Below are positions 1 to 5,951 of a stretch of DNA of 7,078 nucleotides, piece after piece (position 1 is the stretch's first letter; each line of letters starts with the position of its first letter). A program made the position numbers and the translations under genes. The DNA lies in NCBI GenBank assembly GCA_016840595.1, contig JAEOSA010000100.1:1-7078 (forward strand), written 5' to 3'. The notes below the pieces were generated by a model. That model worked only from the letters and a program-made list of their open reading frames with translations. It ran no database searches and had not been told where the DNA came from. Origin of the DNA: Candidatus Hermodarchaeota archaeon. Lineage in GTDB: Archaea > Asgardarchaeota > Hermodarchaeia > Hermodarchaeales > Hermodarchaeaceae.

Positions 1-559
1 TCCGATAAGTTACTACAGTCCACGTGGCAACTCGTTGCAATGTTGGTTTTGCAAAGGTGTGTCCTGCAGCCCATGCAACGGGAGTGATAAGGATGAGAAT
101 ATCGCCAAAACCTATTGTTGATAATTGTGTCGTCGCCACAACGAGCAATACTCCCAAAAGCATTAATGTCATCAACGCGGCTTGGCGCTTGGAGATCGTT
201 TCGTCAAGAAAGAGATAACCAAACAATAAGGCAAACACTAACTCGGATCGAAGAATAACCGCAGCATTATTACTACTTGTCAATTGTAATCCAACAAAGA
301 AGCAGGTAAAGGCTAGGAACGTTCCCAGAACACCTGCCATCACCAGTCGTTTCATATCAGATCGTGAAATGTCCCTACTTATCGGGGGTGTTGTCCTTCT
401 TGTCAAAATAAGTGCAACACATCCTGCAATTAGCGCTGCTGTGGATGCAAAGACAAGGGGGGCAACAACCATCCCTCCAAATTCGACTATGATTGGATGA
501 ATTCCATACACTATCAGACCAATGAGTATGAAGATTGTACCCAACTTCTCAGTGTCCAT
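1..559 (-). CDS. EamA/DMT-family membrane transporter, N-terminal part (runs off window)
   Basis: This is an open minus-strand frame of 186 codons that starts at ATG 559-557 and continues past position 1, so the C-terminal part is missing. The protein is very hydrophobic, with likely helices near residues 7-25, 33-52, 72-92, 98-117 and 124-142. The stretch around residues 104-142 (RSELVFALLFGYLFLDE followed by a Gly/Leu-rich helix ending in VVAT) matches the usual end of the first EamA repeat. A second repeat appears to begin near residue 152 (GDILILITPVAWAAG). EamA proteins are ten-helix inner-membrane permeases of the drug/metabolite transporter superfamily and export small metabolites or amino acids; the substrate cannot be told from sequence. 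A TATA-like box at 601-611 would place transcription about 20 nt before the ATG. The ribosome-binding site is weak. Family assignment is solid; substrate is unknown. Confidence 0.85.
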   Translation of the reverse strand, partial: MDTEKLGTIFILIGLIVYGIHPIIVEFGGMVVAPLVFASTAALIAGCVALILTRRTTPPISRDISRSDMKRLVMAGVLGTFLAFTCFFVGLQLTSSNNAAVILRSELVFALLFGYLFLDETISKRQAALMTLMLLGVLLVVATTQLSTIGFGDILILITPVAWAAGHTFAKPTLQRVATWTVVTYR

Positions 560-600
560 AGCACACACTTTCTGCAAGAAAATCCACTGGCGCTTCTGAT

Positions 601-611
601 ACATATATATG
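601..611. promoter_or_regulatory. Palindromic TATA-like box between divergent genes
   Basis: CATATATATG at 602-611 is a perfect 10-bp palindrome in the 114-bp gap between the transporter (minus) and the DUF116 gene (plus). Read on the minus strand it would give a start near 580 with a leader of about 20 nt. Read on the plus strand it would give a start near 632-636 with a leader of about 40 nt. A TGAGT/ACTCA inverted repeat (624-628 and 635-639) lies over the predicted plus-strand start and could be an operator. This is inferred from spacing and composition only. Confidence 0.4.
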
Positions 612-673
612 GTGCGCCCCTATTGAGTTCTTTGACTCAGCTCCTGATGTCTTCCCCCTTGGAGTTCCTGTAA

Positions 674-1216
674 ATGTCTGATTCCCCCATTGAATTAGAA
701 GTCTTGAATAAAATCAAAGATGAAGCAACAAAGAATGGCTGCACTGAGAAAGAAGTCATCCAAACTTATATCCAAAAAATGAACGGTGAACACCAAGAGG
801 AATTCCAAAAAACACCTCCTGAAGAACGGGTTGTTTTTGTTCCCCAATGTCTTCGTGAATCAGATTGCAAAGCACCCCTGGGCGAACATGGATATGTCTG
901 TCAACACTGTAATCCTGAATGCCAAGTCCACCAAATTACTGCAGCGGCAAAAAAACTCAACTACAAAGGAGTATACATTCTCCCGGGTGGAAGCATGGCT
1001 CAGAAAATCATCGATTTCAGCCAACCACATGCAATCCTTGGGATTGCCTGTGAAAAGGAAGCCCTTCTCGGTGGCCTCCTCCTCAAAAAACTCGGTCTCG
1101 TTGGTCGCGGAATTCTCCTTTTCCGAGACGGCTGTGTCAATACACTCGTCAAAATTGCTGATGTTCTGAAAGTCCTGGGAATCAATCTTGACCGCAGTAC
1201 AACAAAGAAACTCTAA
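674..1216 (+). CDS. DUF116 family protein, cysteine-rich
   Basis: This 180-residue protein matches the DUF116 family, which occurs mostly in archaea and anaerobic bacteria and has no settled function. The N-terminal 50 residues are a charged helical lead-in. The family core follows: VPQCLR with Cys59, then Cys65, a Cys76-x2-Cys79-x3-Cys83 cluster, the LPGGS loop (103-107), GIACEKE with Cys126, and RDGCVNT with Cys154. The cysteine spacing suggests a bound metal or iron-sulfur cluster; that is inference. The protein has no signal peptide or membrane helix, so it is probably cytoplasmic. GGAG at 661-664, nine bases before the ATG, supports this start. It stands alone, diverging from the transporter, and ends before a T-rich tract at 1250-1262. 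Family assignment is strong and the function is unknown. Confidence 0.88.
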   Translation: MSDSPIELEVLNKIKDEATKNGCTEKEVIQTYIQKMNGEHQEEFQKTPPEERVVFVPQCLRESDCKAPLGEHGYVCQHCNPECQVHQITAAAKKLNYKGVYILPGGSMAQKIIDFSQPHAILGIACEKEALLGGLLLKKLGLVGRGILLFRDGCVNTLVKIADVLKVLGINLDRSTTKKL

Positions 1217-1249
1217 TTTACAGTCTTATTTCGACTTGTTATTTACTGA

Positions 1250-1262
1250 TTTTTTCTTTTTT
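1250..1262 (+). terminator. T-tract terminator after the DUF116 gene
   Basis: A run of 12 T in 13 bases, broken by one C, lies 34 nt after the DUF116 stop codon with no strong hairpin before it. Archaeal RNA polymerase commonly terminates on such U-tracts alone. It sits between convergent genes, where a plus-strand terminator is expected. Confidence 0.5.
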
Positions 1263-1310
1263 AGCCAGTTAGCGAATGCATGTATGAGATAAAATTAGTG
1301 ATAGAAAGTC

Positions 1311-1718
1311 TCATTCCGCCCAAGCTTCTGCTGGAACCCAATCATACATCTCATCGGCGGCATTCAAAACTTGACGAATGTAACGCGAAAGCTCTTCCTT
1401 GCTAATCTCCATATCTGCCGTTTCAACGACAACAGCAAGATCTCCATCAGGATCCAGACAATATTTAACCCCATTATAATTCCAACTTTCAGCAAGAAGT
1501 TTCTTGTAGAATTCAGCCGCATCTGTTTCTGAGAGTTCTGGGAATTTTTGCCAGCCAACAATAGTGAGCCAGATTTCGTTGGGCGAGAAAATGAAGTTGA
1601 CAACGAGGTTTTCCCATTTTTCAGTTTTCCAGAGGGCAACAATGGTTTCCTCTTTGAGTTCAAACCTAACTTCGAGTTCGTCAAGTAGTCGAGTGATTTC
1701 TTCAATTCGTTTTCCCAT
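1311..1718 (-). CDS. YbjN / secretion-chaperone-fold-like small protein
   Basis: This is a soluble acidic protein of 135 residues. It has an N-terminal amphipathic helix (MGKRIEEITRLLDELEVRF), then alternating strands (IVALWKTEKWENLVVNFIF, EIWLTIVGW), a helix near residues 65-78, a further strand pair (VKYCLDPDGD, LAVVVET) and a C-terminal helix with ISKEELSRYIRQVL. This order and length resemble the YbjN / type III secretion chaperone-like fold, whose archaeal members have no clear role; it probably acts through protein binding. The frame stays open up to 1907, but I chose ATG 1718-1716 because GAGG lies eight bases upstream (1727-1730) and the upstream extension is basic, unlike the rest, and would overlap the divergent regulator gene. 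Fold assignment is by pattern only; existence of the gene is well supported. Confidence 0.62.
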   Translation of the reverse strand: MGKRIEEITRLLDELEVRFELKEETIVALWKTEKWENLVVNFIFSPNEIWLTIVGWQKFPELSETDAAEFYKKLLAESWNYNGVKYCLDPDGDLAVVVETADMEISKEELSRYIRQVLNAADEMYDWVPAEAWAE

Positions 1719-1726
1719 GTTTATTG

Positions 1727-1730
1727 CCTC
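1727..1730 (-). promoter_or_regulatory. Ribosome-binding site that sets the YbjN-like start
   Basis: GAGG on the minus strand with an 8-nt spacer to ATG 1718-1716. It favours the 135-residue product over a 198-residue reading that begins at 1907. Confidence 0.6.
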
Positions 1731-1894
1731 AATGTTTTTTACCTGTGGGAGTGTTCGACCCTTTCCGAGCCGCCCTAGAAAAACCTTTTCGATACTTGGC
1801 TTCACAGTCCTCTTTACTACAAAAAACATAATCCAGAGCTTTTCTTTAAAAGGAATATACGACGCACTATAGACAAGACTTCTCAAAGAAGGTG

Positions 1895-2203
1895 ATGACA
1901 ATTTCAATTGAAGCCCCCGTTCATAAACGCACTCGTTACGATATCTATGCCATGCTTATTCGTATCATTATCATCCATGGTTATTGTCCATTAACTAGGG
2001 CTGCTCGATCTACTAATCTTCCTGTTGATCGTGCAAAAACAACGCTAAAATTTCTTGAGGAACGGGGACTTGTCGAATTAGTGGAAGAGGATGGGCGCCG
2101 GCTGTTCCGAGTAACCGTTCGTGGTCGTCAATATCTAGAGATGTATAAACGAATGATTGGGTTTGTGGGAATGCCTATGCCCGAACCAGTAACACCTTTT
2201 TAA
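1895..2203 (+). CDS. Archaeal winged-helix transcriptional regulator (HTH_45-like)
   Basis: This 102-residue protein is almost entirely one winged-helix domain. It opens with RTRYDIYAMLIRIIII (helix 1), then LTRAARSTNLPVDRAKTTLK (helices 2 and 3, the DNA-reading helix), FLEERGLVELV, a wing hairpin (DGRRLFRVTVRGRQYL) and a short last helix (EMYKRM). This order is typical of the small archaeal regulators in the HTH_45 group, many of which bind DNA as dimers. The Pro-rich tail (GMPMPEPVTPF) looks disordered. GTG at 1892 is also possible, adding one residue; ATG 1895 is preceded by an AAGG sequence that is too close to be a good Shine-Dalgarno site, so a short leader is likely. CTTTAAAAGG at 1844-1853 is a candidate TATA box. 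It may regulate the genes that follow it or the divergent YbjN-like gene; this is inferred only from position. Confidence 0.78.
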   Translation: MTISIEAPVHKRTRYDIYAMLIRIIIIHGYCPLTRAARSTNLPVDRAKTTLKFLEERGLVELVEEDGRRLFRVTVRGRQYLEMYKRMIGFVGMPMPEPVTPF

Positions 2204-2253
2204 TTCTCAAGTAGGACACAAAAAAATAATTCTAAAACCGGTGGAATTCGACC

Positions 2254-2781
2254 ATGAGTCTCTTTTTGTATATCGTCGTTCATGGTTCCATCTTCGCAAT
2301 TGTTTTCACATTGTATTTACTTGTAGTAATGATCGGGTTTAGCCCCCGCGTGTGGGCAATGAGTGATTATCCTCCTGAAATCACTGAACATGTTCCACCA
2401 CAAACGAGGAACGAAAAACGCAAAGCCACGCTTATTTACATTCCGTTTCTGATTATTGGCATCGGATACCCCCTCGCAGCAACCTCCATCCTTAAAGGCT
2501 TATATGGAGGATTCATTCCCCTACTGGATGCCTTCCTTAACGTCTTCATCATTCTCTTGTTCGGTTTTCTTGCTGATTTCATTATACTAGACTGGTTGAT
2601 TGTCGGAACAATCACACCTGATTTTGTCATTCTCCCGGGTACGGAACATATGCGAGATAAAGAATACAAGGATTTCCGATACTATCACGCCAAAGGTCAT
2701 CTGAAAGGACTCATTCTCATTGTGGTTCTCGCCCTAATCATCGCAACGATTGTATCCTTCCTAATTCCGGTTTATTCATAA
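2254..2781 (+). CDS. Four-helix integral membrane protein of unknown function
   Basis: This 175-residue protein has likely membrane helices near residues 5-28, 60-80, 90-118 and 151-172. Between the first two is a polar loop rich in Pro, Glu and Lys/Arg (37-58). Between the last two is a polar loop holding the distinctive run TPDFVILPGTE (121-131) and then KDFRYYHAKGHLKG (139-152). Acidic residues (D108, D113) lie within or at the end of the third helix. I believe similar uncharacterised proteins occur in other archaea and bacteria, with the DWL / FVILPGTE / FHxKGxLKG signatures shared, but I do not know a function. GGTGG at 2240-2244 gives a Shine-Dalgarno site nine bases before the ATG. It starts 50 nt after the regulator gene and 61 nt before the flavoprotein gene on the same strand, so it may be under the regulator's control or in an operon with it. 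Confidence 0.72.
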   Translation: MSLFLYIVVHGSIFAIVFTLYLLVVMIGFSPRVWAMSDYPPEITEHVPPQTRNEKRKATLIYIPFLIIGIGYPLAATSILKGLYGGFIPLLDAFLNVFIILLFGFLADFIILDWLIVGTITPDFVILPGTEHMRDKEYKDFRYYHAKGHLKGLILIVVLALIIATIVSFLIPVYS

Positions 2782-2810
2782 AAAGCGATTATTTTTACAA
2801 TCAAAAAACA

Positions 2811-2862
2811 TGGTTGCTAGCTAATCAGGATGAGAACTGAAAATGTCGCAAGCTAGCAATCA
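2811..2862 (+). repeat. 12-bp stem enclosing the ribosome-binding site and start codon of the flavoprotein gene
   Basis: Bases 2811-2822 (TGGTTGCTAGCT) pair with 2851-2862 (AGCTAGCAATCA) over 12 positions, counting one G-U pair. The inner 9 bp are perfect. The loop of 28 nt holds the AGGATGAG ribosome-binding region and the ATG at 2843. As DNA, each arm contains the palindrome GCTAGC, 36 bp apart, so the arms could instead be a pair of protein-binding sites. Its function is not shown by the sequence. Confidence 0.5.
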
Positions 2863-3805
2863 ATATGATACAATAATTATTGGCGGAGGTCCTGCTGGGA
2901 TTTCAGCAGCTATGCATTTGGGTTTTCATGGACGACAGGTGATGATTATTGATCGAAAGTCATCGCCAATGTTTTTTGCTACGACTTCAATTCAGAATTA
3001 TCCCGGCGTGAAACCTCTCATTAATGCCAGAGATCTTCTCCGGAAGATGCGAACTGAACTTCGTGAATATGCTGTAGAGTCAGTATTCGGGAATGTTATC
3101 AAGATTGAAGGAAACTATCCCAAGTTCAGGGTGCACATCGAAGCAATGTCAAAGGAAAAAGCTCAGACCATCGTTTCTGCTACAACCCTTGTATTCGCCA
3201 CCGGTATCTCACGAAAACACCCCCGGGTGAAAGGTGAATGGCAAAAGTGGTTACCCTTCGCCGCAAAGAAGGAAATCAGCTTTTACTGCCCTGATTGTGA
3301 TAGTCCCCTCACAGCTGGAAAAGACGTCATTATAGTAAATGCCGGAACAGCCAATAGTGCATTACACGTAGCACGCTATATCAAATCATACGCTCAGCGC
3401 ATTCGAATCTTCATGACTGAAGATGGATATGTTCCGTTCACCAAAGAATCTGAGAAGATCCTAAATCAATCTGGCTATGAATGGACGAGTGGACTGATTG
3501 ATGAGATTCAAATTGAAGAACCAGGTGAGCGACAGATTCTCATCACAACAGACAATAAGCGGTTCGAATGCAATACTTTCTTTGTCTCGTGGATTGGCGA
3601 ACCTCGCAGTGAATTAGCGAAAACACTAGGCGTCAAAGTTGACAGTAAAGGTAGTATCGTCACCAATCATCGTGGAAAAACCAACATAGAAGGAGTGTGG
3701 GCCGCAGGTGATGTCCGACCCATGACACAAGCCGTGGCAACGGCTGTAGGATCTGGAGTCTATGCTGGACTCATGATTACCCATTTCTTATTAGACCAAA
3801 GCTAA
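2843..3805 (+). CDS. Thioredoxin-reductase-like FAD disulfide oxidoreductase with an altered NAD(P)H loop
   Basis: This 320-residue protein has the size and order of low-molecular-weight thioredoxin reductases. The FAD Rossmann motif is GGGPAG (14-19), followed by the ATG motif (119-121), the redox pair Cys149-Pro-Asp-Cys152 before an Asp, a second Rossmann region, and the closing FAD motif GVWAAGDVRPMTQAVATAVG (284-303). The family passes electrons from FAD through the CxxC pair to a thioredoxin-like protein in the cytoplasm. The oddity is the second Rossmann loop: where reductases have GGGDSA or GAGNSA, this protein has N166-A-G-T-A-N-S-A173, which loses the first Gly and is two residues longer. 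The usual HRR-type NADPH-phosphate residues are not seen either. The donor may therefore be NADH, F420H2, ferredoxin or none. The ATG at 2843 has GAG eight bases upstream. Its stop overlaps that of the convergent HAD gene. Confidence 0.85.
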   Translation: MSQASNQYDTIIIGGGPAGISAAMHLGFHGRQVMIIDRKSSPMFFATTSIQNYPGVKPLINARDLLRKMRTELREYAVESVFGNVIKIEGNYPKFRVHIEAMSKEKAQTIVSATTLVFATGISRKHPRVKGEWQKWLPFAAKKEISFYCPDCDSPLTAGKDVIIVNAGTANSALHVARYIKSYAQRIRIFMTEDGYVPFTKESEKILNQSGYEWTSGLIDEIQIEEPGERQILITTDNKRFECNTFFVSWIGEPRSELAKTLGVKVDSKGSIVTNHRGKTNIEGVWAAGDVRPMTQAVATAVGSGVYAGLMITHFLLDQS

Positions 3806-4545
3806 GAAGTAAGCTTTGATTTATCAAGAAGGATTGGCAAAGAGTCTATTCGCCTAATGGAATAGAATAAATTCTCCTGGTGGTCATCATTTGAAGTTGT
3901 GACTAGGACTCCCGTTGCACCTACCTCCTGTGCCCGCAATACATTTTCCGGAAAATCATCGACGACGAGTGCTCGCTCAGGGGAAATTCCTGCATGCTTG
4001 AACATGCGTTTATAGAATAATGAACTTGCTTTCATGGTATTGATCAAATCAGCTCCATAAAATTCCTCAAAATAATCGGCAATTCCCATTCCCGTTAAGT
4101 ATCCTCGTAATTGCCACGATGTTCCACCTGAGGCGGTATACAATAAATATCCGTGTTCTTTGAGATGACGAACTGTTTGAATAGCTCCAGGGAATGCTGC
4201 CCGTACCCTGGTGGTTATCCATTCCTCCGCTTTTATAGCCACATTATATTGTTCATGAGAAGGTGGTGGAGATACTCCCACATGATGAAACATAGTAGTA
4301 ATCCAAAGTTCTGATTCATTTTGCCAGAAAGATTGGAAATCTATTTCAGGTTCTTTTTTGGCTTTCCTCCAACTCTTCAATAAATTATCAAATGCAATCC
4401 TATTAGCATGTTTCCACGCATTGTGATCTCCACCATATCGCGGAGCAAAATATTGTGCTATGAGTTCCTGCCATTGGGGTGATCGGAGTTCGTTGTTATT
4501 CAACACTCCACCATCATCAAGAAAGACTGCTTGAATTTTTCTCAT
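3802..4545 (-). CDS. HAD-superfamily hydrolase with a DDGG motif I
   Basis: The four HAD motifs are present in order across 247 residues. Motif I is VFLDDGGVLN (7-16) with the nucleophile Asp10, motif II is YTASGG with Ser139, motif III is the Lys near 172 (MKAS) and motif IV is VVDDFPE with Asp196-Asp197. A helical cap lies between motifs I and II (about 20-115). Phosphatases of this superfamily need a second Asp two residues after the nucleophile; here that place is Gly12. Dehalogenases and phosphonatases also lack it, so a different reaction is possible. I recall a subfamily with the DDGGV(M/L)N start in other prokaryotes, so this is probably not a mutation. An upstream GTG at 4563 would add six residues; ATG 4545 is preferred because it begins just before the core strand. 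A minus-strand box GGATATGTATGG (4598-4609) may be the promoter. Confidence 0.82.
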   Translation of the reverse strand: MRKIQAVFLDDGGVLNNNELRSPQWQELIAQYFAPRYGGDHNAWKHANRIAFDNLLKSWRKAKKEPEIDFQSFWQNESELWITTMFHHVGVSPPPSHEQYNVAIKAEEWITTRVRAAFPGAIQTVRHLKEHGYLLYTASGGTSWQLRGYLTGMGIADYFEEFYGADLINTMKASSLFYKRMFKHAGISPERALVVDDFPENVLRAQEVGATGVLVTTSNDDHQENLFYSIRRIDSLPILLDKSKLTS

Positions 4546-4712
4546 TATCCTCGCTACATCCACTTTCCAATTTCATTTTCCTTTACAACGCAAAAACCAT
4601 ACATATCCTTTTTCAAGGCTAGCAGAAGGGGAACATTTTGTTAACCCAGCATAGCAATTAATTCCAAAATACAAGTTCCAAATTGCGAAATCGGTGGTTA
4701 TTTCTAGTCGGT

Positions 4713-5192
4713 TTATTCACGAGTTCCTGGAGAATATCCCGCAGCTTTCCAATACTCGTCATCTTTTTCGTAGTCAAAGGATGCAAATCGATTTGGTGTG
4801 ATGGTGATTTTTAACCAATTTGCAATGGTTTGGACGCCTTTCATCGTTTTTTTTGCTTGTGCCTGGGGGAAGTATCTCGAAAGTAAATCAACAGCTTCGT
4901 CATCCCATTTATCAAAACTAACATGCGCTCGTCCATATACAATGACACCACGCGTGGGCGGGCCCTCAACATCAACCAACAAAGTTACTTTGTTATTTCG
5001 GAGGATATTTCGAACTTTCTGACTCTTTTCTGGTGCCGCAATTACAAATTGATCTTGTACATATTTGAACCAAACCGGCACCGCATGTATAGTTCCGTTT
5101 TTATTGAAACTACATAATCGAGCAATTTTCGCAACTTGAAAGAATGCTTGCATTTCCTGATTAGTAAGATGCGGCGGTTGCTTATACGACAT
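4713..5192 (-). CDS. PPOX / FDOR-superfamily flavin- or F420-binding protein
   Basis: This 159-residue protein matches the split-barrel pyridoxamine-5'-phosphate-oxidase-like group. After an N-terminal helix (LTNQEMQAFFQ) come the barrel strands ARLCSFNKNGTIHAVPVWF (25-43), FVIAAPEKSQKVRNILRN (49-66, the region that contacts the flavin phosphate in relatives), KVTLLVDVE (68-76) and RGVIVYGRAHV (81-91). Members use FMN or F420 for small-molecule redox reactions or simply store or bind the cofactor. The substrate cannot be told, and a choice between FMN and F420 is not safe from sequence. ATG 5192-5190 is chosen over an ATG two codons upstream because GAGGG (5199-5203) is then about seven bases away, whereas it abuts the upstream ATG. 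Existence and fold are well supported. It lies upstream of the HAD gene on the same strand with a 167-bp gap, so co-transcription is uncertain. Confidence 0.82.
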   Translation of the reverse strand: MSYKQPPHLTNQEMQAFFQVAKIARLCSFNKNGTIHAVPVWFKYVQDQFVIAAPEKSQKVRNILRNNKVTLLVDVEGPPTRGVIVYGRAHVSFDKWDDEAVDLLSRYFPQAQAKKTMKGVQTIANWLKITITPNRFASFDYEKDDEYWKAAGYSPGTRE

Positions 5193-5198
5193 TTCCAT

Positions 5199-5232
5199 CC
5201 CTCATAGAAAATTAAAATCGAATTATATGTCA
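5199..5232 (-). promoter_or_regulatory. Promoter and ribosome-binding site of the PPOX-like gene
   Basis: On the minus strand ACATATAAT (5223-5231) is a good archaeal TATA-like box. At the usual distance it would start transcription near 5200, giving a very short leader that holds only GAGGG (5199-5203). The TATA box overlaps a tandem repeat of ATATGTC (5225-5238), followed by the palindrome CACGTG (5238-5243); a regulator could bind there. Confidence 0.45.
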
Positions 5233-5300
5233 TATGTCACGTGTTAAAGGTTTTCTTTTTACACGCAGCCTAGAGTAGCAAAAGCTTGTTTTTTCATATG

Positions 5301-5334
5301 ATGTGAGTAAAGTAATATTTTGTGACCCCAAATT
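5301..5334 (+). repeat. 34-bp conserved upstream element, copy 1
   Basis: This sequence is 31/34 identical to 6866-6899, with differences only at element positions 10, 14 and 16. The last 18 bases (ATTTTGTGACCCCAAATT) are identical. Inside are two direct TGTGA motifs 19 bp apart (5302-5306 and 5321-5325), and the core is weakly dyad-symmetric (ATTTTG...CAAATT). It ends 7 bp before the TATA-like box of the methyltransferase operon. The placement is right for an activator site, although a repressor is also possible. Confidence 0.7.
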
Positions 5335-5341
5335 ACTATTT

Positions 5342-5350
5342 CTTATATGG
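5342..5350 (+). promoter_or_regulatory. TATA-like box of the methyltransferase operon
   Basis: CTTATATGG directly follows the 34-bp element. Transcription would start near 5370 and leave a leader of about 70 nt with no strong Shine-Dalgarno sequence. A second AT-rich box near 5383-5393 could give a shorter leader. The choice between them is uncertain. Confidence 0.45.
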
Positions 5351-5439
5351 TTATATGATAGGACACAGAAGGAATATCTTGTAATTATTTAGTAAAGGGA
5401 AGAACAGGTTAAATAATCTCAAAATGAGAGAGAAATAAA

Positions 5440-5949
5440 ATGCCCACGAAGAGCTTCTCTTGGTTAGGTTTTCTTCCAATAGCTCTTGTAAGCTTTCTTT
5501 TTATCTCACAATTTATCGTTGGCATTTATTTGCTATCTGTGGTGTCTCAAATTAAGATTTTAGCATATATTGGAGTGGGGCTCTATGTTCTTTCGGGTCT
5601 AGTTTTTGGTTTGCTTCCAGTAATCGAGTTTCGTAAAAAAGGTCGCGTAAGAAAGGGAAAAAGCTACATTCACACAACTAAACTTGTGGATACTGGAATA
5701 TACTCTATTGTTCGCCATCCACAGTATGTGACCTTCATGCTCTGGGCAATTGCTGGTATGTTGCTTTTCCAACACTGGGTTATCGTCCTACTGGGCATTC
5801 CTATTTTCCCGTTGACATACATTGATTTGGTAAGAGCTGACAGAGATGCGATTGAGAAGTTCGGAGATGAGTATAAAACCTATATGAAAAAGGTTCCGAG
5901 GGCTAACTTTTTACTCGGAATTATACGACAATTCAGAAAGAGTAAGTAA
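5440..5949 (+). CDS. ICMT/PEMT-type integral membrane methyltransferase
   Basis: This 169-residue membrane protein carries the C-terminal signature of the isoprenylcysteine carboxyl methyltransferase / phospholipid methyltransferase superfamily: LVDTGIYSIVRHPQYV (82-97) with the S-adenosylmethionine-binding RHPxY, and DRDAIEKFGDEYKTYMKKVPR (134-154) with the FGxEYxxYxxxVPR end. Likely helices lie near residues 10-33, 39-60 and 97-130, the last region being two helices. Family members methylate a lipid, a prenylated cysteine or another membrane-held acceptor at the cytoplasmic face. Archaea have unusual lipids and quinones, so a lipid target is plausible but unproven. The gene is led by the 34-bp element and TATA box upstream and is followed only 2 nt later by the Cys-cluster membrane protein, so the two should be one operon. 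The start has only a weak purine run upstream. Confidence 0.85.
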   Translation: MPTKSFSWLGFLPIALVSFLFISQFIVGIYLLSVVSQIKILAYIGVGLYVLSGLVFGLLPVIEFRKKGRVRKGKSYIHTTKLVDTGIYSIVRHPQYVTFMLWAIAGMLLFQHWVIVLLGIPIFPLTYIDLVRADRDAIEKFGDEYKTYMKKVPRANFLLGIIRQFRKSK

Positions 5950-5951
5950 TC

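Noticed and set aside
1564..1872. Plus-strand open frame opposite the YbjN-like gene
   Set aside because: Ser/Phe-rich shadow translation of the antisense gene with no domain pattern.
1719..1907. Longer N-terminus for the YbjN-like protein
   Set aside because: The good ribosome-binding site precedes ATG 1718, and the extension overlaps the divergent regulator and differs in composition.
3561..3571. GGTTCGAATGC, resembling a tRNA T-arm
   Set aside because: It lies inside the well-supported flavoprotein gene and no acceptor, D or anticodon stem surrounds it.
4546..4712. Possible small gene or RNA between the HAD and PPOX-like genes
   Set aside because: The AT-rich gap has no open frame of note or strong fold; only a likely HAD promoter and a repeated TTCCAAA were seen.
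5225..5238. Tandem ATATGTC repeat as a possible satellite or CRISPR-like repeat
   Set aside because: Only two 7-bp units without spacers; at most a small regulator site over the TATA box.
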